From the NCBI RefSeq assembly GCF_048128805.1, contig NC_135997.1:1318434-1382433 (forward strand): DNA of 64,000 nt, in the 5' to 3' direction. Shown piece by piece: positions 1 through 12,656 of this stretch. A program made the position numbers and the translations under genes. Positions within the stretch are counted from its first letter, which is position 1. Every line of letters begins with the position of its first letter. The notes beneath the pieces are model-generated. The model did no database searches. It had not been told where the DNA came from and saw only the letters and a list, made by a program, of their open reading frames with translations. The DNA comes from Centroberyx gerrardi. Lineage: Eukaryota; Chordata; Actinopteri; Beryciformes; Berycidae.

Positions 1-864
1 AGACCCATTCTCTGGAAAGACAGTTTTTTGTTTTTCACATTTATTTCAGTGGCGAATTGGTGTTATATTTAATTCTTACTGACATTAAAAAGGTCTAGAA
101 GTCTCAGATACTGTGATGAAACTTGCAGACTCCTTGGAATTGGTACAGCTGATGCCATTATTATGCAAATTAGCACATGACATCATCTGGCCCTCAGAAC
201 TGCCAAAGACCCATTTAAAGCCAAACAACCCTGTTATTTGATGATTTATTTTAGGGAGCAGCCAGAGATGCAACCAAATCCTCCTGAATTTGAATTGTAG
301 AAAGAACCGACAAGTCCAGATCCTCATGTTTTTCTTTCTGAATACAAGAAAATGACTGACTGTCACAGAAAATGTTCTCCTAAGATGTGAAGATTGATGG
401 CTACAGCTAACATTTCACAGTAACAGTGGAATTATTTTTTCCTTTTATTGAGTAGATACTACTCATTTAGCAACAGACATGATTTGTACAAGGAAGATTT
501 TCACAAGTGTTGTAAGCTGTGATGAAATCTGATAGCAGAGGAGTGAAGTGTCTCTGACTGACCTGGATTTGCCTCTTGGAAAAATGATGAAGTCTGTGGA
601 AACACTTCAGAACGTATCTATCCCCTGCGGTCCTTTAGCTTGAGATATTAGTGCGACATGCTGCAACATCCAGACTATCCACAATGAATTTTTCATACTA
701 GGTTTTCTGGCGATGGATTATGACATAATATGTCAATCACATTTCCTTGGCTGCGCTCTGAATTTGATGAGTAATGGGGATTTAGCTGCGTAATCCTGAC
801 ATTCGTTATCTAACCATTCCCACTTTGCTTTTTTCTCATTTCTCTTTTCTTATATCTGTCTGCC

Positions 865-895
<31 letters not shown>

Positions 896-1155
896 TCCGA
901 TGTTTTGAGCGTGCTTCTCCTTGTATGTTTTTATTATCTGTATGTCTGCGTCCGCTGCCATGTCTGTCTTCATGTGTGTTTCTGCATGTGTCTGTTGTCC
1001 ATGTCTGTATGTCTGCGTGTGGTTGTGTCTGTCCGTGTACATGTGTCTATTCTCTCTGTGTGTGTGCCTGGCGTTTGTGTGTGCGTGTGCGTCTGTGTGT
1101 GTGTGTGTTTGCACGGCTGCGTGTGTGTTGCTGTGCGTGTCGGCCCCTCCCACAG
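1..1155 (+). other. mapk8ip1: mapk8ip1 intron (5' part of gene outside window)
   Basis: No exon is recognised here. The N-terminal exons of the JIP1 gene, including the JNK-binding domain, must lie before the window. From about 860 to 1140 the sequence is a GT-rich, imperfect microsatellite interrupted by TC and TG blocks. It leads into the pyrimidine-rich acceptor ending at 1155 (cccctcccacag). The long frames through this stretch only read the GT repeat and are not genes. Confidence 0.6.
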
Positions 1156-4100
1156 GTGAGCTCACCCCTCCGCACGAGCACAGCTGCCTGAGCGACGAGG
1201 ACAAGGTGCAGGGCGGCGGGGCGCAGACCAAAGACCGCGGCACGTCCACCGACGCCCCCTGCAGGCACTCCCACACCTCCGGACACACGGCCGCCGCCAC
1301 GCGCTCCAAGCTCCAGGAGAAGCCGCTGGCCCCCCCGCCCCCCCAGAACTACACGCCGGCCCCGCTGCACCCCGCGGGGAAGGTGGATGGAGGCGGGCAC
1401 CACCGAGAGAGGATCCGCTACCACACGGACGTTCGTCTAGAGCCCACGGAGGAGATCTACCTGACCCCCGTGCAGCGCTCGGCCGACCCCCTGGACCCGC
1501 CCGGCGAGCAGGACCAGCCTTTCCTGTCGCAGCAGACCGAGCAGGGCCGCATGTCCATCAGCTCCGACACGGAGGGCCCACCCCCTTACCAGCCCCTCCC
1601 CGACCGGACCAACCCCTCCATCCACGAGGAGGACGAGGTCTACGTCCCCCCGCCTTCGTACGCTTCCTGCGTGGAGTCGCTCATCACCCCGCCCGGCATG
1701 GCTCCCTCCGCCCCTCCTGTCCCCTCCTCCCTCGCCCTGGACCTCAGCCTGAGGGGGGCAGGGACAGGGGCGGGGGCCGTGCTGAGGGCCGGGGCGGGGG
1801 TGGAGTACGTGGACGCCACTGACGATAGCTACGGGGGGGAGGACGAGGATGTGGACAGGGTAATGATGGACGGAAGGATGAGGAAGGGGGGAGGAAGGGG
1901 AGGGGAGGACGGCGGCGGCGGCGGCGGCGGCAAAGCCCCGCCCCGGACTTCTATGAGCTCGGAGGCCAACGGCCTTTCGTACGACTCGGTCAAATACACG
2001 CTGGTGGTGGACGAACACGCCCAGCTGGAACTGGTCAGTCTCCGGCAGTGTTACCAAGGCTACAGCGACGACAGCGACTCGGCCACCGTCTACGACAACT
2101 GCGTCTCCTCGCCCTACGAGTCGGCCATCGGGGAGGAGTACGAGGAGGAGGAGGAGGAGGAGGAGGAGGAGGAGGAAGAGGAGGACGGAGCTCGAGTGGG
2201 AGGAGTCAGGAGAGAGGCCACAGCCTGTCTGTCTGAAGACTCCACACCAGAGGCAGACATGCACTTCTCCAAGAAGTTCCTCAATGTCTTCATGAACGGA
2301 CGCTCTCGCTCCTCTAGTAAGTCACTGGCAGGATACTACTCAGTATCACATGGCTATATAACTATAAATATATATAGTATTGTATGTTACAAGTGTGTTA
2401 AGGCTTCTTACTTCCACCAAGGAGGTTTTGTTTTCGCCACTGTTTGCTAATTATTGTGTCTGTCTGTCTCAAAAACTTTCTGCAATGATTTCCGTGAAAT
2501 TTGGTGGACACAGGCCTTACAAAAAAGCCACATGTGAAAATACACGTGAATTCAAAGCACAAGCAAATGTGTTTTTTAGACACGGTTTTGCATGTGAAAT
2601 GAATTTTTCACACGTTAAACATTGTCACATGTAGCAGCAGGTGATTACATGTGGAAAAAAAAACTCCTTTCACCTGGGAATTGAAATGTTCACATCTGAA
2701 GTTCAAACTGTCACACGTGACGTCAGAAAACAGCTTGTGAAATAAAACGCCTTGAGCCAGAAAACAACTGATTAGATGTGGTAGTGATTCGGATCTGGGA
2801 TTTCTGCCATTAGATGATTATCGTTTTTTAGCCAAAACTATGAAACTAACGGAGATAGAGACTTAATTCCAAATCCTAAGGGGATGTTTGTAAGGTCAGG
2901 AAATCAATCTAACTTACAATTGGAGTGACAGACATATACCTTCTACTTTACATATGGGGGAGTCTTATAATATTCTGAGATATCAGAGCTTCTTTCCACA
3001 TCAGTATTTTTCCTTTCCATGTGCCCTGCAACATTGTTCAGTTGATTCACTGGATAGGTTACATTGATTGCTTGATTGCTTCAGTGACCTGATTTTACAT
3101 TTCAAAATCCTTTCAAGTACTACGTCTGGAATACATTTCATAATACCAGACATAACATTTTCCCCAGAATTATGCTTGAAAGCACATCGGTACTGCATGC
3201 TATTGTCCTGTGTAATTCCCTTCAAACATAACAGAGCAGCAAATGCTGCAGCTGAGGCGGCAGCGTGGAGGGAAAGGCTTAAAGCAATTTCACTGTGAAG
3301 CACAGAAACCACGAACGCAGCAGGCCGCCGACATGCTGGAGATATTCAATAGGAGGTGGAATATATTAATAGAGCACAGATCTTCATCTACAGCCCTGCT
3401 TTATTACTGTGAAATCTCTGGACTCTCTGCATAGACCCAGATTTTATATTATGATAAGAAGCAGAGGCAATCTCCCTTGATGCCTTGTAAGCAGGGCTGG
3501 GTAATAATTCAATATTATGGTTTATCTTCATTGTTTATCGTTTATTATATTACAATTCAATATTATTGTTTATCTTCTTTGAACAGAATCATACTGTGAT
3601 GAAATAATGATATGTAGTTATCGTAATTCCCAATTCAGTTGTCTAAATGAATGATAAAACGTAAATACTAACTCAACTTTCTCCTTGAAATGAGATCTGA
3701 AACAAATTAGGGAATATTATTTGAAGATTACATCAGATAATTTTGTCATACTTTATATTACCATGCAGCTCAATGCAATGAGCATGAGTTTGATTATTTA
3801 GCACATTTTGAAAGTGATTTGAAAGTGATTATCATGATGGTAATTTTGTCCCCCCAAGTCTTGTAAATGAAAGCTATAGTTTTTGCTCTGTATAGATTCT
3901 GTTATCAGCCTTCTGTCAGCAGCATGCAGAAACCCAGCTAGACATGAGATTGTCCCGCTGGGTTGAGGGACGCCGTGTTAAAACAGCCTGCGGCTCTCTG
4001 GCTTCTCTCCTAAACCCTCTCTTCCCCTCTGCTTTCCAGAGGAATCACACATTCAAATCCAAATTCTGTGAATTTTTTTGCATGGAGACAGTTTTGCAGA

Positions 4101-6281
4101 CCAACAGAGAGTGAAAAAGACAGAAATGACCCATGGCAAGGCGGTGAATGACATTAAGGAATGATTTTCGAAAGGTTGTTTTTCCCTGATCTCCCTCCGC
4201 AGAATCTGCTAAATATTCTGTCACCGCTGTGTGCATTTTGGTTGTTTGAGAGTAGGAACCAGTTTCTGATGAAATTCAAATTGCCTGAACAAATCATGGT
4301 TGAGTAAAGGAGGAGCTTTCCTGGGTGCAGCTAAGTGTTTAGAGAGACTCATAAGAAGTCTCAGAACTGGAAATTCAGAGGTTCAGTCCTCACAACAGAC
4401 AATCACCAGCCATGTGTCCCATCAAAATGTCTGTGAGCAAGACACTGAACCCTTCTCAACCTTACTACTCATTATTGTAAGTCATTCTGGATAAGAGCAT
4501 CCGCTAAATAATGCCTAAATTGTAAATTGTAATCTGGGCAATGGTAATTATCTTTTTGTCTGACCTGCCAAGGGCTGGTAAAGAAAAAATAATACCACCC
4601 TCCAAAAATAATTTTTACTGACCAAAATAATTAAGAAATACATCATCCTACCCATTTCCAATGCTATTTTACAGAATCAGGTACTCTGATAATTGAGTTA
4701 ATTTAAAACTCACTGACTCATACAGTGGATCAAGTTAGATCAGAATAGGCAGAATTCAAATTACAAGTTTAAGTTTGAGAGCAGGCAAAGACCAAAAGAT
4801 TTATGTCCAAGACATTCAAATGTCAGCGTCTCAACAAGTTATTGACCAGTATGTGGTCGACCATGATTTATACGCCGAAGACAAAAATAACTGTCATTTG
4901 GTGCTTGGCGCATGGTAATTTTGGATCCTGATGGGCTAGAAGGAAACATCACAGCAGGACTTCAAAATCTTAGTGCTTAGAGGGAAAGAAACAGCAGTCT
5001 AGCTGACCTAGCAGTGTAACTGCAAGATAATGATGTTGAAAATGTCGTCTGTCACCTCCACATTTACATTTTCTCTGTTTCTCTGAAAGAAATGCTGTTT
5101 GGTAGACCCAAAACCAAGTGGTCACCCAGTGGAAAAGGAAGAACAGGACCACAACAAAAATATCAAAAATAGCTTCGCCTGCTGCAGGGCATGCAGATGG
5201 GTTAATCCCGGCAATATGAATGTTGCACTGTGCAGGATAGGACAGACTTAGCTTTATAAAGATGACTCTGGGTGAGTAATAGCCATCAGGATCACTGTGC
5301 TGGAGGAAGTCCTTCTATGGAGATAAAACAAGCGAGGGAGAGGAGGGAGGAGGGGGAGGACAGAGAGAAGATCCCGACTCCAGTCAATCGCAGGATTAGC
5401 CTTCGTCAGGCTGATAGTCACCTTGGGAAACCCCTGGGAAGTATCAGCAGTCAGCCTTGTGACGTGCTGTCGACACATCCACCCACATCGCGGTGTGTGT
5501 GCAAGGCAGCATGAATGGGTGGGAGGGAGGATTGGTGGGAAAGAGAGAGAGAGACAGAATTAAGAGATTTGTCCATTAATAATGGCACGTGTGGTGATTT
5601 CCTCTAATAGACCTTGCTGTCCTCTTAGATGCGGTCCATGTTTTTACAGAACTGTAATTCGCAGCTCTGTAATGCAACACAGATGCAGCCATTAGAAACA
5701 CCGCAGCTATTTATCTGACTAGCACGGGGGGGTTGGAGTATCTCAGGGGAATATAGGTAGAAATACACAACACTCATCTGTTTTACGCCTCGTTAAAGCG
5801 TGATTAATAGGTTGTAATCCATGCATTAAATTAAAGATAATGTGCCCTCATTGAGTTTTATATTTCTCAGCGATGGGCTTTGTTGCCTTTTGAGGCATCG
5901 GTTAATCTTTCCTCCTTTTCTCTTTCTTATTTTTTCCATCCTCTTTCTCTGCTCGTCTTCCCTGGTTTTCCAGGCGCTGAGTCATTCGGCTTGTTCTCCT
6001 GCATCATAAACGGAGAGGAGAGGGACCAGAGCCACAGAGCCGTCTACAGGTGAGGAAGAACTACACCATCACCATCATCACCATCATCCTCATCATCTCA
6101 TGACTGAAAACTTAACCCATTGAGCTCCAACACTAATTTTGCCTTCTTGTGATCTTTGATTTTGCTCAGCAATGCACTCCCCTTCTGCATGTTTCCCCAG
6201 TAACAGTCACACTCCAGTTGGCACTGTGGAGATGCAGCTGCTGTACAAGACCTCAGGCTGATGAATACATGGAGAGAGTGT

Positions 6282-6325
<44 letters not shown>

Positions 6326-8877
6326 AGGAGGGGAGGAGGGGAGTGTAAGAGGCAGAAAAAAATAGCAATGCAGTCACGTGAATGCCAACATCTTTCACTG
6401 TCTGTGCGCTATCAGGCCAAGTGGTCGTACAATCACTAAGAAAAAGGACACCCATACAATGGAGGACTAATACAGTGGCCCCTTAGTTCAATAGGTTTCT
6501 ATGTATATTATTCTATATTTTTCTAGTGCACATACAGTCATAAGCACAGATGAAAGCGTGTGGGTGTTTCATTCCTTTGCATGGCCGGACTCTGTCAGCC
6601 ATCGTCATTGTTGGGTGAAAACCTTGTGACTGATTATAATGTTTTAACTTCAACTGAAGGATTACCTGCTCCTCTGTGGGTTGAGAAAGTTGACCCTTGG
6701 GCTGACGAAACCCTTTCTAAACCCATTGGATAAACTAAAAAATGCACGGTGGTCAAGCTGTTTTTCTAAGTTCATGAAAAGTTGACATACAAGGTTAAAC
6801 ACCTGACAGCAGCCATATTACTCCTTACTCTTTACTCATTTCAAAGCAATGCTATTACTTCACTTATTACTGCTAGCATTCATTTTCTTTCACTACTCAT
6901 TATTTCACTTTTACAGTTACACCTCCAGATTTTGGGGGTGGCATCCTCTCTTGTCAGAAATCCGGATAGCTCAGGTCCCTCACCTGGTAACCAGATAGTG
7001 TTGATGCCACATGGTCTTGTCATCCTTTCACTCAGTAAAATCAAAGTCATGAGACTGCTTCCAAGTACGGAAAATAGATTTTTGCACCATTTCTAAAGTG
7101 TGAGAGCTAGGTTGACTCACAACAGACAACTAATTATGAGGAAAACAAATCTTCTTGAGTTTTATTCTATGGCCTGTATAGTCATAACTTCTGAAAACCA
7201 AATATCAATCATTAGTGAAGTCTGTTACAAACCAACAGTACAAAACTTCAGCTGTCTGGCTAACTTTGCTCTCTTCCTTTGCAAACAAAGCAAGTTACAC
7301 TCAGCGTCTTGCAGGAAGAGAGATCTTCTGTCAGTGAAAGTCGTTCCAAAGAGCGCTTTCTTTTTTGTCTTTTTTACCAATCCTCTAAACAAGCCTGGCA
7401 GGTTTAGACACAACTAACCTTCCAGCCTTAGAGCTCATTTTCTCACTTTTAGGATAATGCTAGTTGCCTACAATTACTTAGCATACTGTGTGCTAAAGAG
7501 TTAGCATGTTTACCGGACAGAGCTATCTACCGGAGACACAGAGATGATTTTGGTGCCAATCCTCTCGTCACATATTGGGTAAGGTGACCAATGGGCCAAA
7601 CTCCCAAAAAGTAGGTGTAGTCCTTTAAATCCTCTGCACTCTGACATGTTAAACCGCTGTCTGTGTGATCCTGGCAGGTTCGTCCCTCGACATGACGATG
7701 AGTTGGAGCTGGAGGTGGATGACCCGCTGCTGGTGGAGGTCCAGGCAGAGGATTACTGGTACGAGGGCTACAACATGCGCACCGGCGCCCGGGGCATCTT
7801 CCCTGCATACTACGCTATAGAGGTGGCCAAGGAGGCCGAGAGCTACAAAGGTACTGACACAGCCGGGCTTATTTACTGTAGAAGGCTGACTTTGAATCCG
7901 TTAGACCGTAAAGATGCTGACAGGCCTTCTTTGAGTTGTGACTTGAATTGCTGACTGAGACCGTGGATACTTGATGAGTCATGATAGGCTAAAAGTTGCT
8001 TTGTAACTGTAACTGGAAATACAGTTTGTTCATCTTATTTTATGCAATTTAGTTGAAAACTTAAAGAGGTATTTAGGAATCTATGAGCCTTATCGACCTC
8101 TAGAGGCAAACAGTAGGAATTGCAACAACATTGATCGAACGTGTCTCCTCCTACACAAGTGTCTGGCCCCGCCCCCTGTCCCCTTGAGCTACAATGGCCT
8201 GTAATTGACAAAAATAATCACATCTTCACAACAGAGAAGACCAAGCTTGCTAATTAGAGAAGAGATCCAACAGAAATGTCTAGTGAAGAGATAATATATC
8301 ACCATTCAAAATACTGAAATAATACTGCTTTGTCATTTGCTATTTTGGCATGAGAATAAGGTTTTTCAGCCTTTGTAGCTAAAATGTGCAGAAATCTCAG
8401 CACCAGGCTAAATAATTGTTGAGTCGTTGGTATTGATCAACAACCCTATCAACCCCCCCAGATGTATGGTCATTTTGTGGTAAGGGACAGTAAATATCTT
8501 ACTTATTGCCCTAAGTGAGTTACTAAGAATGGCACCTGGATTTTGGTGCCTGACTACATTAATGGCTCTTTGGGGCGTCCTGGTGGCTCAGTGGTCTAAG
8601 GTGTGTACCATGTGAGTGCAACGCCTGGGTTCAAATCTGGCCCAGGACTTTTGTCGCATGTCGTCCCCTGTCTTTTCTCTCTCTCTTTCTCTGCAAAGGC
8701 ATAAGTGCTGTAATAAAAATATTGTCTCCTTTTCTGTACCTTTTTTGCTTTCCTCTACAGTGAAGAGCAGTGAGTGGATGGACAGATACCGGCTGAAATT
8801 CCTGGGCTCAGTCCAAGTGCCCTATCACAAAGGGAACGATGTTCTGTGTGCAGCTATGCAGAAGGTATGGGGCCCAT

Positions 8878-8932
<55 letters not shown>

Positions 8933-11422
8933 TATGTGACTAGTGAAACAAGATGAACGAGAAACAAGAGGCACAAACACATTACCAACTACCACTCTTG
9001 TCACAGAAATAGCAGGTAAGGAGGACAGATGCAGGATGTGTTAGGATGTAAAAATAACACAAAGGAAACATTATTATCATGTTACAGTTATATTAAGTCT
9101 AACCGGCTCTCTCTCTGCCACTTGTGGGACTTTTCAATTTGATTAGACTTCTTTGTCTTTTCTTCACCGGCCACCAGATTGCCACCAATAGAAGGATGAC
9201 GGTTCAGTATAACCCGCCCTCTTCTTGTATCCTGGAGATCAATGTGAAAGGCATCAAGCTTATGGTTCAGGACGATTACTATGCCTGTGACAGGGTAAGA
9301 CCGTCTCTCTGTCTCTCTCTCTGTCTCTATCGATGTCTCTCTTTCTCATATACACACACATAGTTAAGTGCAAATATAAGCTAAAAATAAAACATGTCAT
9401 CCTCACACCAGAACCACATTGTACATTAAAGGAATGTCACCACTGTGTGGCCATTATCAGGTACTGCAGGGAAAGATGCCGAGGGACATTTGAATCAGTT
9501 TTTTCATACAGAGATATAGCTTTTAGGTACACAGCATTTTAAAACAGTGCATATGGGAGGGCAATTATTAATTGTTAGTTTATGATCATTTTATTTGTTT
9601 ATTTAAGGATCCCCATTAGCTGATGCCGTGGCAATCAGCTAATCTTCCTGGGGTCCACACCTGACATACTGTACATAACACATTACATGATAAACATTAA
9701 ATGACATTAATATACACTAAATTACATCAATATACATTAATATAAAAAAAATGCAAAAAATACATTAATATACAATTCAAAGCCAGTCAACACTGAAACG
9801 TACATTTAGGTGGAATACTAATTAAAAATCAATATATAGATAATATTAAAAAAAAACAAAAAATGAGAATAATACAACCCATATGAAGCGGAACACAAAT
9901 ATTTGAAACTGGTACAGAGTTATACCTCCTACTATTCCGTCTGTCATCTGCATGCCAATAAATGCCTCTTCATAATCTTTTTGAAGGATGATTTATTTTT
10001 TATTAAGCGGATATTAAAAGGTAAATTATTCCAGTGAATGATCATTTTGACAAGGATAAACTGTTGTTTGATGGTAAATAAGACATTTATGCTGTCTCTG
10101 TTTCTGTTCCCTTTGTGTTTGCCCCTCCCACCACAGAGTAATGAGTGCAATCACTTCTTCCAGTTAAAGAACGTCTCCTTCTGTGGCTACCACCCTAAAA
10201 ACAGCAAGTGAGTAAAGACAGAAAGCAACGAGTGCTACTTCAAACCAAGGATGTGTTGTACGCAGATTGATTTGTTAAACTGTCTCTGAACTCTGAACCT
10301 GTTTAGTTCTCTATACTGATTTATTCCCATATTATGCTGTGGAGTTAATAAGTGCAGGTATTGTCATGTACTGCACAGTCACTGAAGTTTAGAATTGTGA
10401 ATTGAAGCAGCTCTGATTTAAAATATTTGAAAACAATATATTGACCATAACAATTTTAAAAACTAGTAGTTTAACTTGTCTTCAGCAAAGCTCCCTACCT
10501 CGTTGTGCATCAAGGCGTGGATTCATTCACGTCGGGGTCTTGATTCACCCAAGTTTTATTTTGCGATAATGACCGGCTCGCTCTACATTATCCAGCTTAT
10601 TACATGGCTACTTAAGACATTAGTCATTTGACATGAACTATTGATTTTACTTATCCAGCAGAACTGTAACCATAGCAACGTAAACAAATCCGGTAAGGTG
10701 GCCGTTCAGCAAATAAATTAAAAGTAATATTGTAATTCTTCCATGTTTCTAATCTCAGTTAGCAGAGTGTTTGTCTGCAGTAACCAAGCAGTACGTCTCT
10801 TTACAACCAGGTGTCACTTGTTAATTTGATTAGAAGTCAACAAATTGGCCAGAATTCGGACTGCAGAGTGAGATGATCAATTGTGAAACAGCAGGTTGTT
10901 ATTCAGCAATACCAGACGTCAGAATGTCTTTAATGGCCAATCAGAATCAAACATTTAACAAAGCCGTGAGGTAAAGATAGTTATCGTACTGTACATTCTG
11001 TTTGGAGTGCCTTACTCGTCTTGCTTGGCTTCTTTGCAGGTATTTTGGCTTCATTACTAAGCACCCAGCAGACCAGAGATTTGCGTGCCATGTGTTTGTG
11101 TCTGAAGACTCCACCAAACCTCTGGCAGAGTCAGTAGGGTGAGTTGGATTATCTGATGATTTGGTCTTTCCTCTTCGCTGTCTTGCGTGCAGGGGATTCC
11201 CGCATTATACTTATCTCTGCTGATACCTGGGAAATGTATCTGTCAAACTGGTTTCAGGCCTCTAGAACATTCCATACTCATGACTGTTACATAGCTTTGC
11301 ATGCTAAGTAAGGCCTAGAACTGAAGTACACTTTTCCCTTGTTTTCCAGGAAAGCCTTCCAGTTGTACTATAAAGAGTTTGTGGAGTTCTCCTGCCCAAC
11401 AGAGGACATCTACCTGGAATAG
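1156..11422 (+). CDS. mapk8ip1: C-Jun-amino-terminal kinase-interacting protein 1 (JIP1), C-terminal 8 exons
   Basis: JIP1 is a cytosolic scaffold that gathers the MLK, MKK7 and JNK kinases and links cargo to kinesin-1. Coding exons are 1156-2316, 5974-6049, 7678-7850, 8761-8864, 9178-9294, 10137-10207, 11040-11138 and 11350-11422 (stop TAG). All have AG/GT borders and compatible phases, giving about 623 residues. The first exon encodes the acidic, proline-rich linker with [30 protein letters not shown] and [10 protein letters not shown], which fit JIP1 better than JIP2. Exons 2-3 encode the SH3 domain ([32 protein letters not shown]). Exons 4-8 encode the PTB domain ([50 protein letters not shown]). 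The C terminus CPTEDIYLE is the known kinesin-light-chain binding tail. The linker has an unusual run of more than ten Glu and a Gly run. Whether this is the a or b fish paralogue cannot be told. Confidence 0.95.
2142..2184 (+). repeat. GAG trinucleotide run coding poly-Glu in mapk8ip1
   Basis: An almost pure (GAG)n tract extends the conserved JIP1 motif GEEYEE into a long poly-glutamate stretch. A second trinucleotide tract, (GGC)n at about 1911-1930, codes poly-Gly in the same exon. Both are in frame, so length changes would not break the gene. Confidence 0.8.
2403..2520 (+). repeat. Degenerate copy of the CTCCGCCAAGGAGG MITE family
   Basis: The stretch starts with 'tccaccaaggaggttttgtt' and continues with 'gtctgtctgtc', '...tttctgcaatgatttccgtg' and 'aaatttggtggacacagg'. 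These match in order the better preserved element near 38414-38675, which has 'ctccgccaaggaggttatgt', 'gtctgtctgtcagcaggatt' and 'atgaaacttagtggaagg'. The right end is not recognisable. Confidence 0.45.
4310..4525 (+). mobile_element. V-SINE-type retroposon
   Basis: The stretch contains a degenerate tRNA-like head (gaggttcagtcctcacaa resembles a B box). It then has the conserved SINE core 'gtgagcaagacactgaaccc' and the vertebrate V-SINE tail 'ctggataagagcatccgcta' followed by 'aataatgcctaaattg'. It lies in a mapk8ip1 intron. Confidence 0.7.
6279..6323 (+). repeat. (TG)n microsatellite
   Basis: An almost pure TG dinucleotide tract in the mapk8ip1 intron between 6050 and 7677. The rest of that intron holds nothing recognisable. 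Confidence 0.85.
7851..8760 (+). other. mapk8ip1: mapk8ip1 intron with SINE
   Basis: Intron between the last SH3 exon and the first PTB exon. Its 3' third is a tRNA-like SINE described separately. No exon or other gene was seen in the remainder. Confidence 0.5.
8572..8730 (+). mobile_element. tRNA-derived SINE
   Basis: A pol III A box (tggctcagtgg, 8584-8594) and B box (ggttcaaatct, 8628-8638) are spaced as in a tRNA. They are preceded by 'ggggcgtcctggtgg' and followed by 'cccaggacttttgtcgcatg' and a TC-rich tail. The cloverleaf arms do not pair well enough for a functional tRNA gene. The element ends about 30 bp before the acceptor of the exon at 8761. Confidence 0.7.
8879..8929 (+). repeat. 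(GT)n microsatellite next to a splice donor
   Basis: An uninterrupted GT run of about 25 units starts 14 nt downstream of the mapk8ip1 donor at 8865-8866 (gtatgg). Confidence 0.95.
9590..10105 (-). mobile_element. 5'-truncated non-LTR retrotransposon (LINE) tail
   Basis: On the minus strand, the frame around 9944-10090 reads [20 protein letters not shown] followed by KKIMKRHLL. This is the typical C terminus of fish LINE ORF2 proteins. The plus-strand text 'ggatccccattagctgatgc' and 'cttcctggggtcca' is the widely repeated 3' end of the same family. An A/T-rich 3' UTR lies between them. The insertion is antisense to mapk8ip1 and ends about 30 bp before the exon at 10137. Confidence 0.7.
10208..11039 (+). 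other. mapk8ip1: mapk8ip1 intron
   Basis: No exon was seen. A stretch at about 10490-10690 ('tattttgcgataatgaccgg', 'cattatccagcttattacat') resembles a dispersed fish MITE, but its ends could not be defined. Confidence 0.35.
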
Positions 11423-11972
11423 CCCCGCCCTGCCTTCCACCACAGCCCTGTACAGTACACTGTATCATAACATAATGTTGCATGAAGGACCGACATATCT
11501 GAAAAAGAAAAAATAGAAAATTAATACATCTGACAAAAAAAAAAAAAAAAAGCAGAAGAAGAAGGATAAAGTATTGGGACTCTGCGGTCGAACCTTTGTG
11601 CAGAAAGAAAGGAAGAAAATGAGCCAAAAGAATCAGAGCCGACACGGAGGAGTGTCATGAGAAAATAATATGCAAAATGGAGTCAGTGATGAGGTGGTGA
11701 TCTCAGGCTGTCCATGGAAAGCACAACCATTGTATCACCACAGCCTTGACAGTGCTAGTTGGCCCACAGCCTAGTCTTAGTGGGTGCAACACCGGAAGCC
11801 CAGGAGCGGCGGGGGGATTGCGCTGCTGTGTGCTCGCACCCCAAAACAAGCGGCTGTTTCAGAAGCGACAGTCATCTGAGGTTTGGATAAGTGAACACAT
11901 GTTGAGTTAGCTGTGACTTCTTTTTCAATACTTAGTGTCTGAAGGTGAGGGAGCTGTATATTAAAAAATAAA
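11423..11972 (+). terminator. mapk8ip1: mapk8ip1 3' UTR and polyadenylation signal
   Basis: Follows the TAG stop. It contains an 18-A run near 11537-11554. The first clear AATAAA is at 11967-11972, which makes a 3' UTR of about 570 nt plausible. Use of this site is inferred from the hexamer alone. Confidence 0.45.
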
Positions 11973-12080
11973 GCCCTCACCATGAAATGTAAACTAACTA
12001 CAGAACTCCATGTAGGAACAGTGTGTTGTTTCCCTTTACCACACCTGCAAATGATGGCGAAATGTCTTCTGCCTTTGGTC

Positions 12081-12656
12081 TTAAAGGAAAAATCCATCCT
12101 AAAACAATTTACCACTGGTAAAAACACACAGCTGCTGGTGATGTACCTTACATTTCTGGGCCCATTTTGTTGTTTGGTGTATTTTTCTTACTTCCGCTGA
12201 TAACTGGCCAAATGTAGACGAGGTGACGTCACCTCCAGATATTTCCAGCAGCTACAATAGAGTTTGATATCAGAATTCAGTGATCTAAAACATCAGCGGT
12301 AAACGTCGAGAGACCAATTTCTCCACCCACAGGAGCAGGACAGAGACCAGAATGCACCGCAGCCACAGCTTCCATCTTTGTGGGTCTGTCGTCGGTAACA
12401 ACCTCACTATTTCTCTCTCCATCTACACATATACAGCACAGAGACAGAGAGACAGAGAACCCCCTTCTCTGGGGGTTGATGAAAGGCATTCTGGGAAACG
12501 TAGGAAATTACTAACTGAAGTAGAAGTAGACAACGCAAGCTGAGGGAAAGTGGGTTCACCAAAAAAGTAAATTCCAACACTTCATGCACAAAATAACTCC
12601 TGGAATGATGATATATAACAGTGTAAGAGTATCCGAGGGTGGATTTTTCCTTTAAG
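12081..12656. mobile_element. Palindromic MITE with ~20-bp inverted ends
   Basis: The left end 'ttaaaggaaaaatccatcct' is the reverse complement, with one or two mismatches, of the right end 'agggtggatttttcctttaa'. The interior includes 'aaaggcattctgggaaacgt', a motif common in dispersed fish repeats. No coding capacity. Confidence 0.65.

Larger units (their letters stand above)
2317..5973 (+). other. mapk8ip1: mapk8ip1 intron with repeats
   Basis: Large intron between the linker exon and the first SH3 exon. It contains a decayed copy of the CTCCGCCAAGGAGG family near 2403-2520 and a V-SINE near 4310-4525. An AT-rich stretch around 3500-3700 follows a 'gggctgggtaataattcaat' start and resembles a MITE remnant. 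No coding exon was seen. Confidence 0.5.

Noticed and set aside
836..1309. Long open frames on both strands over the GT-rich region
   Set aside because: They translate the GT/CA microsatellite (runs of CVCVCV or HTHTHT) and cross a clear splice acceptor at 1155.
1437..2264. 275-codon minus-strand frame
   Set aside because: Shadow of the GC-rich mapk8ip1 exon; the plus frame matches JIP1 motifs and has proper splice borders.
8584..8638. Possible tRNA gene with A and B boxes
   Set aside because: Arms do not form a proper cloverleaf and the downstream tail is a SINE tail.
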